From positions 19,019,240 to 19,083,239 of the forward strand of contig NC_135561.1 of assembly GCF_964340395.1 (NCBI RefSeq): 64,000 nucleotides of DNA, in the 5' to 3' direction. This document shows positions 51,500 to 63,164 of the stretch, piece by piece (the first letter of the stretch is position 1; every line of letters begins with the position of its first letter). Source of the DNA: Glandiceps talaboti (Eukaryota; Hemichordata; Enteropneusta; Spengelidae). A program made the translations under genes and the position numbers. A model generated the notes under the pieces. It had not been told where the DNA came from. It searched no databases and was given only the letters and a program-made list of their open reading frames with translations.

Positions 51500-53262
51500 T
51501 GGTTTGCATGCATGGTGACGGTGATGACGACGCAGAATTTCGATGACGCCGATGAAGGTCCACATTGGCGTATGGAAAGCCGGTTGGGACCATCGTCGTC
51601 AACGCTACATTACATACAAAAAGCCTATCAAAGTCGTCGTCGTCATCGGCTGTTGTCGACGATAAAACTAGCTACACACGCCAATGTGGACCTTCATCGT
51701 CGTCGTCATCACCATCACCATGCATGCAAATTTGTCGTCATCGTTGGCCAAGTATGTGACATCATCGTTGATGCCTTTTAACAAGTTGTCATCGTCGATG
51801 GCCTAATATACTAAAAATAGCCTATATGCGACACCATCGATGTTGAAAAACGCACATGCGCAGAAGATGCCTTTTAACAAGTCGTCTTCGTCGACGGCCT
51901 AAATACTAAAAATAGCCTATATGCGACACCATCGATGTCGAAAAACGCACATGTGTAGAAGATGCCTTTTAAAAAAGTTGTTGTCGTTGGCAACTTTGCA
52001 ACATGCATCGTCGTTGGCCGAGGGCGACGATGACAACAATAAGTGCATGCACCAATGGCACTCGGACAAAACAGCGTCAACAGCTAGCGCTGAGGACGTA
52101 AATGCAACACCGGTATCCAACACCGGTACTCGGTGATACTTACCATGAAAAACAAACCCATAAAAAACGTAACGCCTTACGTGTAAATAAACGTGTAGTA
52201 AATAAACGATTTTTTCTTGATCTCTAATTAATGTGTGTCTGATATTACGTTTTATTTGTAGCCCTGTTTGAGTAAAACACAAGTAGGAAAACCAAAACTA
52301 CACCCAAGGGATCATCAAAATATCATAATGATTATGATGACTACGGCTCAAAATGACATGCTAAATTTATTTCCCTACACACTATGACAACTTGACATGA
52401 TAAATACTGAACACTGCCGAGTTCCAGGCATGGGGTTAGAAATGTCAGTCATTAATACAACCCAGATTCTTTGAAAATACAAGCTATGAGTATAAACAGC
52501 CGGAAATAAACAAGATAAAAGTGTTGCATTTACGTCCTCAACGCTAGCTGTTGACGCTGTTTTGTCCGAGTGCCATTGGTGCATGCACTTCTTGTTGTCA
52601 TCGTCGCCCTCGGCCAACGACTTTTTTAAAAGGCATCTTCTACGCATGTGCATTTTTCGACATCGATGGTGTCGCATATAGGCTATTTTTAGTATTTAGG
52701 CCGTCGACGAAGACGACTTGTTAAAAGGCATCTTCTGCGCATGTGCGTTGTTCAACATCGATGGTGTCGCAGTTAGGCTATTTTTAGTATATTAGGCCAT
52801 CGACGATGACGACTTGTTAAAAGGCATCTTCTGCGCATGTGCGTTTTTCAACATCGATGGTGTCGCATATAGGCTATTTTTAGTATATTAGGCCATCGAC
52901 GATGACGACTTGTTAAAAGGCATCAACGATGATGTCGCATACTTGGCCGGCCAACGATGACGAAAACTTTTGCATGCATGGTGATTGTGATGATGACGAC
53001 GACGATGAAGGTCCACATTGGCGTGTGTAGCTAGTTTTATCGTCGACAACAGCCGATGACGATGACGACTTTGATAGGCTTTTTCTATGCAATGTAGCGT
53101 TGACGACGATGGTCCCAACCGGCTTTCCATATTGGCGTGTGTAACAAGTTTTGTCGTCGACACCGGCCGATGATGACGACGACTTCGATAGGCTTTTTCT
53201 ATGCAATGTTGCGTTGACGACGATGGTCCCAACCGGCTTTTCATAGTTTTTCGATAATTTTC
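51500..53262. mobile_element. Long nested inverted repeat (foldback-like), gag-disrupting
   Basis: The left arm (~51500-52110) and right arm (52527-53262) are inverted copies. Both include GGAAAGCCGGTTGGGACCAT, ~100-bp tandem units with AATAGCCTATATGCGACACC, and GGCACTCGGACAAAACAGCG. The right arm holds extra tandem units. The left arm starts with its own smaller inverted pair around 51507-51725. The single-copy centre is ~52110-52527 and encodes nothing recognisable. The right edge abuts BEL/Pao gag sequence at ~53262. CGTCGTCATC-rich composition keeps several frames open artificially. Confidence 0.78.
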
Positions 53263-54210
53263 GATCCGCCATCGATGACAACGAACATTTGACAAATGTA
53301 CAGAAATTCATCTACTTGCGCAGTTTCCTCGGAGGCGAAGCCAAACGTACTATCGATGGCTTTGCAACTACCGATGCGAATTATACCACAGCATGCAGCA
53401 GTTAAACTACTGAAAGAAAGATATGGACAAACTCAACTCATATATAATCAACGCTCACATGAGATATCTGTGGGAACAGCCACCCCCTACTAACAATCCA
53501 GACAATCTGTGTCAATTTCAGATGAATTAGAAACCATGATTCAAGAGCTGAACGTCATGGGAAAAAAATGAAAACGAATTATGTGAGTTACTCATCCCAA
53601 TGCTACTCGATAAATTACCCACAGGATTCCAAATGCAACTTGCTCGTAGTCGCGACGATGACTTCTGGACTCTATAAAGCCATGACTAAGGAAATTCGCG
53701 TACTATCTATCGGAAGTAAACACTGCAATCAATCTACTGATGAAGATATTTACACCAATGGTTTCTGCATGCTACACGAAAACCGCTCGTAGATCTAACC
53801 ACACTACTACTGAATATAATCGCTCCAAATCGAATCATACTACACATGCTACATACGCGAAACGATCAACCCATTCAAAGAAAATGTGCATTCTGTAGCG
53901 GACAACATTCAGCGAACGATTGTATCAAGATCTCCGAACCAAGTCAAAGACAGGAAATCGTCAAACGCGACCACCTATGCTTCAACTGTCTAGGTAAGCA
54001 TTCTGCTAATTATTGCAAATCCAGATATATTTGTCGTGTGTGTAAACAACGACATCATACCGCACTGCATGATGACAGCAAAGTCGGTTCAACCCCTAGT
54101 GGTACCAATACCCCCCCCCCCCCCCGAGTAAGCGTAAATTTCTCACATGTATCACGCAATTCGACTTCTACGTATACTAAACGTTCACATCCACCTCGCC
54201 GCGTACTATT
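53245..54210 (+). pseudogene. BEL/Pao retrotransposon gag fragment with zinc knuckles
   Basis: The motif KFIYLRSFLGGEAKRTI (~53310) followed in another frame by LLKERYGQTQLIYN (~53410) is typical of BEL/Pao gag. Two cysteine knuckles, CAFCSGQHSANDC and CFNCLGKHSANYC, follow at ~53885-54015. Several frameshifts and stops are present, so it cannot make a full protein. A Helentron-like insertion interrupts it at 54211. Confidence 0.88.
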
Positions 54211-55646
54211 AACCAGATTTAAACTGAATGCCTCCCGTAAGGGAATCACTAATTATGCAAATAAAATTAAAAAATTAAAAAAAACTATGGTAACAGGCTT
54301 TGTTTTTGGACAAGCATGCTTTCTTAAGATAATGTATGTGCCAAATTATGCGGAATTCGAAGAGTGCATGATACTGCTCAATTACTGAATATCGTTCATT
54401 ATTCAAAATAATCATTAAAAGGTAAAAGTTGTAGCAACAAACTTCATAGGACAGGTGCGTATTATTATGGTTGATATATGTATCATATTATACTAAATTT
54501 GAAGCTTGCATTTTTAAGATACAACGTAGTTACCTAAAATAATTAATTATGCAAATATTTCATAAAAACTGTATGCTATAGCACCAAATTGTATAGGACG
54601 TACCTGCTTTGTTGTGGTTAACATTATGTACTAATTTGTATTGAAATTGAAGTATTCAATCTTAAGATACAGCCTAATTACTGAAAATCATTAATTATGC
54701 AAATTATCCATTAACACTGTAAGGTACATCAACTGACTTCATAGGACATACACAATTTGTTATGGTTAATGTATGTACTGAATTGTATTGACATTGAAGT
54801 ATGTAGTCTTAAGATTAAGCCTAATTACCAAGAATAATTAATTATGCAAATTATTCATTAACACTGAAAGGTACATCAACCAGCTTTACAGGACATGTGC
54901 GATTGTTATTGTTAACATGTGTACTGAAATATATTGAAATTGAAGTATGCAGTCGTAAGATATAGCCTAATTACCAAGAATAAATATTTATGCAAATTAT
55001 TCATTAACACTGAAAGGTACACAAACAAGCTTTACAGGACATATGTGATTGTTATGGTTAACGTGTGTACTGAATTATATTGGAATTGAAGTATGTATTC
55101 TTAAGATATAGCCTAATTACTGAAAATCATTAATTATGCAAATTATTCATTAAAACTGTACGGTGCATCAACAAACTTGATAGGACACATATGTTCTCTT
55201 ATGGTTAATGTATGTACTAAATTATGATGAATTTGAAGTATGTATTCTTAAGATATAGCCTAATTACCAAAAATAATTAATTATGCAAATTATTCATTAA
55301 CGCTGTAAGATACATAAACGAATTTTATAGGACAAATGTATGTTGTTATGTTGAACGAATGTACTAAATTATATTGAAATTGGAGTACGCAGTCCTAAGA
55401 TATTGCGTAATTAGTTGATTTCATGAATATGCAAATTTCTCTAATTAAACATTAACAGATCTGTCTCAAAACCTAATCAGGTCTAGCTATTACCCTAAAG
55501 ATTATAAATCCCAAATTTCATTACAATTGAGCCAGCCGATTTTTAGAAAATGATGACACAGACACACAGACAGACAGACGGACGGACAGACAGACACACA
55601 GACACACCTTCCCCTTTTAATACCTCCCGTACCCTTACGGGAGGTA
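54211..55646 (+). mobile_element. Helentron/pearl-like non-autonomous element 2, inserted in BEL/Pao
   Basis: It has the same termini as the element at 5500: AACCAGATTTAAACTGAATG and CCTCCCGTAAGGG at the left, and the hairpin ACCTCCCGTA-CCCT-TACGGGAGGT at 55622-55645. It has more ~147-bp internal units (about six to seven) and a GACA/GACG microsatellite at 55556-55605. BEL/Pao reading resumes directly after the hairpin, with no evident target duplication. Confidence 0.87.
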
Positions 55647-55649
55647 AAA

Positions 55650-56200
55650 ACGGCACGAATTCGCACAAGTTACCGAGGTAAAGAAATCATTGCTAACTTA
55701 CGTCTTATTCGATAAAGGCGCCAATCGATCATTTGTTACCAAACGATTCACCAGATCGCTCAACGCACAAGTACATAACGCTTAACTGTTGAAGTTGAAA
55801 TCATTCAACAACTCGCAAACCAATTACACGTCCTTTTCCACAACTACACTACAGTTACACACGCGATATGGCAAATGCGTCCATATCGATGTCTTATGTG
55901 TTAAGGAAATATCGGACAATTTAGACAACAACGTAACATCTGATATCACAAAATTATGGTATTTGCAAGAACTCTCACTCGCACATCCTGTTTCAGACGA
56001 ACCAGTAATATCGATCGATATCTTAATTGGAGCAGATCGTTATTGGGATTTCATCGGTAATTGTGTTATTCGCGGACCCAGACCAACGGCCGTGAGCTCA
56101 GCGTTCGGATTTCTATTATCTGGACCACTACGCAACGGGAAACCGCGCTCAGATCGATCACAGATGTTTCACATCACTACTCTTTCTCCTAAGGGGAGAA
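55650..56200 (+). pseudogene. BEL/Pao aspartic protease region
   Basis: LFDKGANRSFVTKRF matches the D-(S/T)-G-A motif of retropepsins (here D-K-G). IDILIGADRYWDFI and SAFGFLLSG are characteristic of the BEL/Pao DUF1758 protease domain. A frameshift and an upstream stop separate the pieces. The catalytic Ser/Thr is replaced by Lys, consistent with decay. Confidence 0.87.
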
Positions 56201-57138
56201 CCATTTGATTTCGGGGGGGGAGGGTATGGAGGATTTTGAGAAAGAAAAATTGTTTCCAGGTGAACCAGAAAAAAAATTTGATCCTGTAATGGCTTGAGAA
56301 AAAAAATTGTCATAACAGACAGAAGTGAAAAAAAAAATTGTCACAATGCACCAGAAATGAGCAAATTTGGAAACCTTATTCTCATGTATTCTTTGGCGGC
56401 ACAGTATAAATTCCTGTTTTTTTTCCCAGCACTTATCATTAAAGCATGCACTATATAGCTCTGCTTTAAACCCAAGTGCACACAAAGTTTTCCTTTCCTT
56501 TTCTGACCCAAGAAAACATATTTCAGGATTTTTGTTGCAATATCTCAATGACACAGTCAATCCGGGGACTATTTGGCTTCTGTAAATTAAGACAATTTAA
56601 AAAACAAGACAGGAGTCAATAAACTAGTGTTAAAATCAATATATTTTTCTTTCAATATAAATCTCTTATAAAGATGTACAAATAAATCTTTCTCAAGTTG
56701 ACAATGAAAATTGAGGAACAACAAATATAACGAAATACAAAAAATAATATCTTCCCTGAGAATTTAGAGGAATTGACTGATTCAAAGAAAAGCAGGTTTA
56801 GTACTGATCAGAGTTGATTTTGGAACTGTTCTATAATTTAAAGTTGTAATTTAACGTAGACAGACGTCTTTCATACTAACTGCTAATTCTTCTACTTGAA
56901 CAGAACAAGTTATTTAGAGGTACAGCTGTGGACCATTGTGACGTGGTATAGGTATGAACAACGCATTACAAAATTAATGACTAATTAAAAAAAAAATTTG
57001 CACTGCTACTCCATTTGAAAATAAAACTGATGCAGGACTGACAGTAGAAAAAAAATTGCTGTCACTCTGACTGGAAAAAAAAATTGCTCCCATACCTACT
57101 TCCTCCACCCCCCCCCCCCCCCCGAAATCAAATGGTTC
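56201..57138. mobile_element. MITE with G-rich inverted ends, inserted in BEL/Pao
   Basis: The left end GAACCATTTGATTTCGGGGG is mirrored at the right by CCCCGAAATCAAATGGTTC (ending ~57138). Repeated GAAAAAAAAATTG-type motifs lie inside each end. BEL/Pao coding motifs stop before it and resume after it. The interior encodes nothing I recognise. A target duplication was not resolved. Confidence 0.8.
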
Positions 57139-57625
57139 ATCCTTAACGACGAACTTCTAGACAAAAACGTCGCTCCATACTGGGATCTAGAATCGATTGG
57201 AATTCGAGATACAGTAAACGGCCCTCTAGAGAAATCTACGCCTGATAAACAATTCAAACAATATACTACAAATTGTTTGATCGAGGAAAACGATAGATTC
57301 ACAGCTAAACTTCCTTGGAAATCGAGTCACGAACCCTTGCCCCCCGAAACTATGACATTGCGTCCAACAGAACACGTCACATGATCAAGAAATTACCACG
57401 TGACATTGTTTACATATACGACAAGGTCATCTCGGAACAGCTGAAGTCTAACTACATTCTACATTGAACAAGTGAACGAAGATGACAACTCGGACAGACA
57501 CTATCTTCCACATAGAGCCGTGGAACGCGACAGTGCTACTACGCCAATTCGAGTCACCTACAATTACAGTGCTACCGGCAGATACCCGGCCCAAAATGAA
57601 CCACTGTTTTCAATGCCTATACCAC
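57139..57625 (+). pseudogene. BEL/Pao pol fragment upstream of and into reverse transcriptase
   Basis: PYWDLESIGI, FTAKLPWK and, after a stop and frame change, KLPRDIVYIYDKVISEQL and HYLPHRAVERDSATTPIRV match the conserved run leading into BEL/Pao RT. The sequence ends near 57620, where a lone copy of the ACGACCGGTCGT palindrome appears. RT catalytic motifs, RNase H and integrase are not found. Confidence 0.87.
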
Positions 57626-57990
57626 ACGACCGGTCGTACGACCAAATTTTGGTCGTGGATAATAGTAGCATATACTAATACGAGTAATAGGGGCTACAGT
57701 AAGAAATACCCGGATGTTCGAATGATCTTGGACATAGGTCGTCTTCTTTACTCATGTTACTTATCAGGAGTTACCATGAGTATGAATCTAAGACCAGACT
57801 AAAAATCAGATTCACATTGGAAGAACATATGATTATGAATCAAATCTCCTAATTATGAGGCTGGAACTGGGGCTCAATATATTAGAAGAGTCTGTCTCAT
57901 AAGTATCTTCAATATGTGAACATGAATCTGAATCTGAGACTAGATTTATACTCTATCTTGATAAGAACATCAGTCCTAAATTTCAGTAAT
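57626..57990. other. Junction between BEL/Pao remnant and satellite
   Basis: It starts with an isolated hairpin (ACACGACCGGTCGTACGACC ... GGTCGTGG, 57624-57657). Non-repeated sequence with a few CTGAATCTGAGAC-like motifs follows, and no gene is recognised. Confidence 0.5.
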
Positions 57991-59655
57991 ATTTTTTGAC
58001 CGGTCGTATGGTCGTGGCAAGTATTTTTTCCAATAACTTTTCTCCCCGGTCGTATGGTCGTGACAAATATTTTTTTTCACTGTCTTTTCTCCACGACCGG
58101 TCGTATGGTCGTGGCATGTATTTTTTCCAATGACTTTTCTCCACGACCGGTCGTATGGTCGTGGCATGTATTTTTTCCAATGACTTTTCTCCACGACCGG
58201 TCGTATGGTCGTGGCATGTATTTTTTCCAATGACTTTTCTCCACGACCTGTCGTATAGTCGTGGCATGTATTTTTTCCAATGACTTTTCTCCACGACCGG
58301 TCGTATGGTCGTGGCAAGTATTTATTTTCCCTGTGTTTTCTCCACGACCGGTCGTATGGTCGTGGCAAGTATTTATTTTCCCTTTGGTTTCCCCACGACC
58401 GGTCGTATGGTCGTGGCATGTATTTTTTCCAATGACTTTTCTCCACGACCGGTCGTATGGTCGTGGCATGTATTTTTTCACCATCTTTTCTCCACGACCG
58501 GTCGTATGGTCGTGGCAAGTATTTTTTCCAATAACTTTTCTCCCCGGTCGTATGGTCGTGAGAAATATTTTTTTTCACTATCTTTTCTCCACGACTGGTC
58601 GTATGGTCGTGGCATGTATTTTTTCCAATGAATTTTCTCCACGACCGGTCGTATGGTCGTGGCATGTATTTTTTCCAATGACTTTTCTCCACGACTGGTC
58701 GTATGGTCGTGGCATGTATTTTTTCACGATCTTTTCTCCACGACCGGTCGTATGGTCGTGGCATGTGTTTTTTCACCATCTTTTCTCCACGACCGGTCGT
58801 ATGGTCGTGGCATGTATTTTTCCACCATCTCTCCACGACCGGTCGTATGGTCGTGGCGTGTATTTTTTCCAATGACTTTTCTCCACGACCGGTCGTATGG
58901 TCGTGGCATGTGTTTTTTCACCATCTTTTCTCCACGACCGGTCGTATGGTCGTGGCATGTATTTTTTCCAATGACTTTTCTCCACGACCGGTCGTATGGT
59001 CGTGGCATGTATTTTTCCACCATCTCTCCACGACCGGTCGTATGGTCGTGGCATGTATTTTTTCCAATGACTTTTCTCCACGACCGGTCGTATGGTCGTG
59101 GCATGTGTTTTTTCACCATCTTTTCTCCACGACCGGTCGTATGGTCGTGGCATGTATTTTTTCCAATGACTTTTCTCCACGACCGGTCGTATGGTCGTGG
59201 CATGTGTTTTTTCACCATCTTTTCTCCACGACCGGTCGTATGGTCGTGGCATGTATTTTTTCCAATGACTTTTCTCCACGACCGGTCGTATGGTCGTGGC
59301 ATGTATTTTTTCGCCATCTTTTCTCCACGACCGGTCGTATGGTCGTGGCATGCATATGTATTTTTTCCAATGAATTTTCTCCACGACCGATCTATGGTCG
59401 TGGCATGTGTTTTTTCACCATCTTTTCTCCACGACCGGTCGTATGGTCGTGGCATGTATTTTTTCCAATGACTTTTCTCCACGACCGGTCGTATGGTCGT
59501 GGCATGTGTTTTTTCACCATCTTTTCTCCACGACCGGTCGTATGGTCGTGGCATGTATTATTTCACCGTCTTTTCTCCACGACCGGTCGTATGGTCGTGG
59601 CATGTATTTTTTCCAATGACTTTTCTCCACGACCGGCCGTATGGTCGTGGCATCC
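57991..59655 (+). repeat. Palindromic satellite array, left (about 33 units of ~50 bp)
   Basis: Each unit has the core palindrome ACGACCGGTCGT within a CCACGACC...GGTCGTGG hairpin, then one of two spacers: CATGTATTTTTTCCAATGAC or CATGTGTTTTTTCACCATC, plus TTTTCT. The spacers often alternate, giving a ~99-bp higher-order dimer from ~58860 on. The outer (left) units are more diverged. Open frames up to 331 codons on both strands result from the repeat being nearly stop-free. Confidence 0.95.
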
Positions 59656-62369
59656 ATTTTGGGCCAAGCGACGTAATATTGGCCCTAATTTTACATAAGT
59701 CATAAGTATGATTGAAGTTTAGGATGATCGAGAATAGCTGACAAGTGTATACGGACTTTGATCGATACTTGTACACCTTTGCCAACACCTTCGCCACCTC
59801 TTACTATAAGAAACGTAATTCATTTGTTTTAGTTCGCAAGAGGAAATGGGAACATGAACGATTTGTCCTATTGCAACGCTTACTATTTCATGCACCATTT
59901 ACATCGTCATTGGTATGCAAACTAAACTAGCAAAATTCATTCAAAGTTTAAAGCGTTTTATTAACTCTGCAAAACATTCTTTCAACGGGAAATTGTATTT
60001 ACCAGTCTTCGTGCTTTCTATAGAGTCTTCACGCTGTTTCTGTGGTTTCATTCGCCCGTTTCCGCATATCGACACTCAGTTACTTAAAACAGGCACTGCA
60101 CAATGACCTTGACTGCTTTCACGTGTTTCAAATATCACGTGAAAAAATGTACAAATCTCTCCAAAAAAACTAAAACCATTGCTGAATAATTAATTTTGAC
60201 GATCGGTCTTTTTGTTTTCACCTCAATAAATGGACACAGGCTGTCGTCGAGACCTGAGTTGACCTCAAATGCGTGACATCGCACCGGTAATTTCCGGATT
60301 GTCGTTCGTGTAAGTTTCACGATATGTCGGGCCCACCCCCAACATGACATGCAGCACGGCCTAGCTTTGAACCTTTTTGACAACTCCTTTTCCACATAAA
60401 TTCTGTTAAAATCAATTAGGGTGACGACCATACAAGAGTCACATGACATGTCGTACACACAGTGTTGTTTATCTCTCTGCTGTTCGATGTGTCCCAAGAG
60501 CGAACCCGTGTCGACTTTGGATTCAAAAAAATGTTACGTATAAATCCGAGAAATTTTAGGTACATGTTCATGTAAATAATTTTAGTAATGTAACAAGTAG
60601 AAAGTCCGAGCCCGGGCCGATTCCAGTTCGTCGAATACTACACGATCATTTCTGGTCGTGACAACTACCGCCAAAGGAAGTCTCTATCAATTTGAGAAAT
60701 TCGGCAAAAAGACTTCTTTTTAGGTGTTGATGAATCCATAATAAAATAAGGTTTTTATAGCAATCACATGGTTGTTTTTGTCACTCATTTATTGCTGAAC
60801 ATTCCATTCAGGCGATGCCATCTTGTGCTGGATAATACTTCACGTACTCCAGTTGTGTTCCAAAACGAAGGTGTCGGCCTACAAAGCATGTAACTTGCAA
60901 AATTTAACCTGGAGGTCAAGATTCAAGTTCGCAGCTGTGGGTAATGGACATTGAACCGATTCAAGTTCAAGTTCGATTCGGTTTTAAGTCGGTTTTTCCT
61001 GTCCTAACTACGACAAGTTAAACCTGTTCCGAACCGATTTACTTTGAACCGAATCGACCCCCCCCCCCCCCCCAGGTAGTTTCGAACCGATTTAAGGGAT
61101 TCGAATCGAATCGAAACAGGTTCAGAATTTAGGTCGGGACACAGGGTTACTATCTTGATGCCGAAATAAAAGGGGTGTTCTCAATAGGGGGGTTACATGT
61201 ATTCTGATTAAATCTCATATCAACGAGTTCTGTGTTAAACGTGATGTCGAAAGTTTTTTCCGTCGTTTATGTCTTATCAGGAACACCTTATTTTTAGTTC
61301 GTATAAAGGGATCTTACCTGATTTATATATAAACACTTTATTGATGATAATGGTGGTGCAGCTTCACTCAAACTTGCGGAATGTGTAACTTCAATCCTGC
61401 TATTCAGTATACTTACATGTATGATATTCTGAACTATCAATTTCCTTGTCATCTTTCTTAGGATTGATGGTCATGATATAGCTACATCTGTTAATACTAA
61501 ACCTACAGATTCACATTTATATTTGCAGTATGGTTCATCACATCCTAATAAATGTAAAGATTTCATTCTCTTTGTCTACGTCGTATAATATTTGTAGTAG
61601 TGATTTGGATTTCAGGGATAGCCCTGCTAAATTTTTCCACGTACTTCCACCAACGTGTATCCAGTGTCGGTTACCAATACGGCTTTAAAGGTGTCTTCTT
61701 TGTCTAGGAAGCTTGTATCAAATCACATGATCAGAAGATCAGAAGAGTATTAGGAACATAATAAGGACTTACGTTCTAATAGGATAATTTCCTGACGCAC
61801 CTTTAACAGCTTGGCGTGGTGATACCAATCTTAGAAATACGGTGGTCCGACACATAACAACATGGATTGGAAGTTAATGCTGGTTCATTTCCATGACATA
61901 GTACTCGATGTGGTATATGTCGTTTCATTATTAATACTATAATCGTGCATTTGGCCCTAAGAACAGCGTGGCTGTTACGACAGTAGCTTTACTTGTATTA
62001 GTACTACAGACCCTTTTCATCAAATTTCCATCCTATGAATTCATAATTTAAAAAAAAAACATCCTGATAACATATTTCATTCCATATTTCATATCTAAAC
62101 TATTTATTCAAGTGCAATGTATGTATGTACTACAAATTTGGGCAAGCGCTGGTATATTTTGTTTGACGATTTAAACCCCTCCCCCCATTCCACATACACG
62201 CACATAAAAAGTAAAATAATATGAAATAAAATAAAACGTGAGTTTTCACATAGATTTAATGTATCCAGGTACAACCCTAACAGTTACACGTTCTCTAAGC
62301 CATCCTGCAGATCTGTCAATGTGTACTGTGCAAATTAATACACAATGAGCAATATTTTTAGATCGTCTA
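59656..62369. other. Single-copy sequence between inverted satellite arrays
   Basis: No domain was recognised in any frame, including 60135-60497 (minus). C-runs occur at 61060-61074 and near 62178. A CGATTCGGTTT/AACCGAATCG-rich patch lies at 60955-61130. TGGTCGTGAC at ~60654 is a lone satellite-like half-site. Confidence 0.45.
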
Positions 62370-62850
62370 AATAGTGGATACTAGTACTTTATAAAGTTTA
62401 GTATAAAATGTAGAACGATATTTAGATCGTTTAAATAGTCGATAGTTTATCAAGTTCAGATAACGATATTTAGATCGTCTAAATATAAAATGTAGAGCGA
62501 TATTTAGATCGTATAAATAGTGGATACTTTATAAAAGTTTAGATAACGATATTTAGATCGTCTAAATATAAAATGTAGAACGACATTTAGATCGTCTAAA
62601 TGTAAAATGTAGAACGATATTTAGATCGTCTAAATATAAAATGAAGAGCGATATTCAGATCGTATAAATAGTGGATACTTTATAAAAGTTTAGATAACGA
62701 TATTTGTATGGTATAAATATAAAATGTAGAACGATATTTAGATCGTTTAAATAGTGGATGGTTTATCAAGTTTAGATAACGATATTTAGATCGTCTGTAG
62801 AACGATATTTAGATCGTATATATAGTGGATAGTTTATAAAGTTTTAGATT
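62370..62850. repeat. Tandem array of ATTTAGATCGTCTAAAT palindromes
   Basis: Units of ~33 bp (ACGATATTTAGATCGTCTAA, ATATAAAATGTAGA) are intermixed with a longer ~60-bp form containing AATAGTGGATACTTTATAAA. ATTTAGA-TCG-TCTAAAT is a 7-bp-stem palindrome. About a dozen copies are present with moderate divergence. Confidence 0.9.
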
Positions 62851-63164
62851 TAGAGTAAGATCATAATGGTTAACTTAGCTTTCTAATTTCTAACTTAAAA
62901 ACTTTAGATTTAGATTTAGACACTTCTAATTTATCTATCTAAACTTCTAGCTAAACTTTCTAAACTGGCTAATACACAATACCGCACCTTGCTGCAGTAT
63001 ACTTAACATTTTAGAAGCGTCATGTCATCTCATCGTGGACGTATACAGAATCAAAAATATAAATTAGATCAAAGGCAAATTAACATTTTAAGATACACAA
63101 ATATTTGCATATTAAAAGGAATCGTGAAAAACCACATCACGTATTCAAAAATGGTATTTAAAAA
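62851..63164. other. AT-rich spacer, nothing recognised
   Basis: It contains a short TTTAGATTTAGA run and no coding signal. Confidence 0.4.

Noticed and set aside
57976-59698. Long open frames (up to 331 codons) on both strands, also at 63165-63994
   Set aside because: They are produced by a near stop-free 50-bp palindromic satellite; the frames are mutually overlapping on both strands, with no domain and no splice context.
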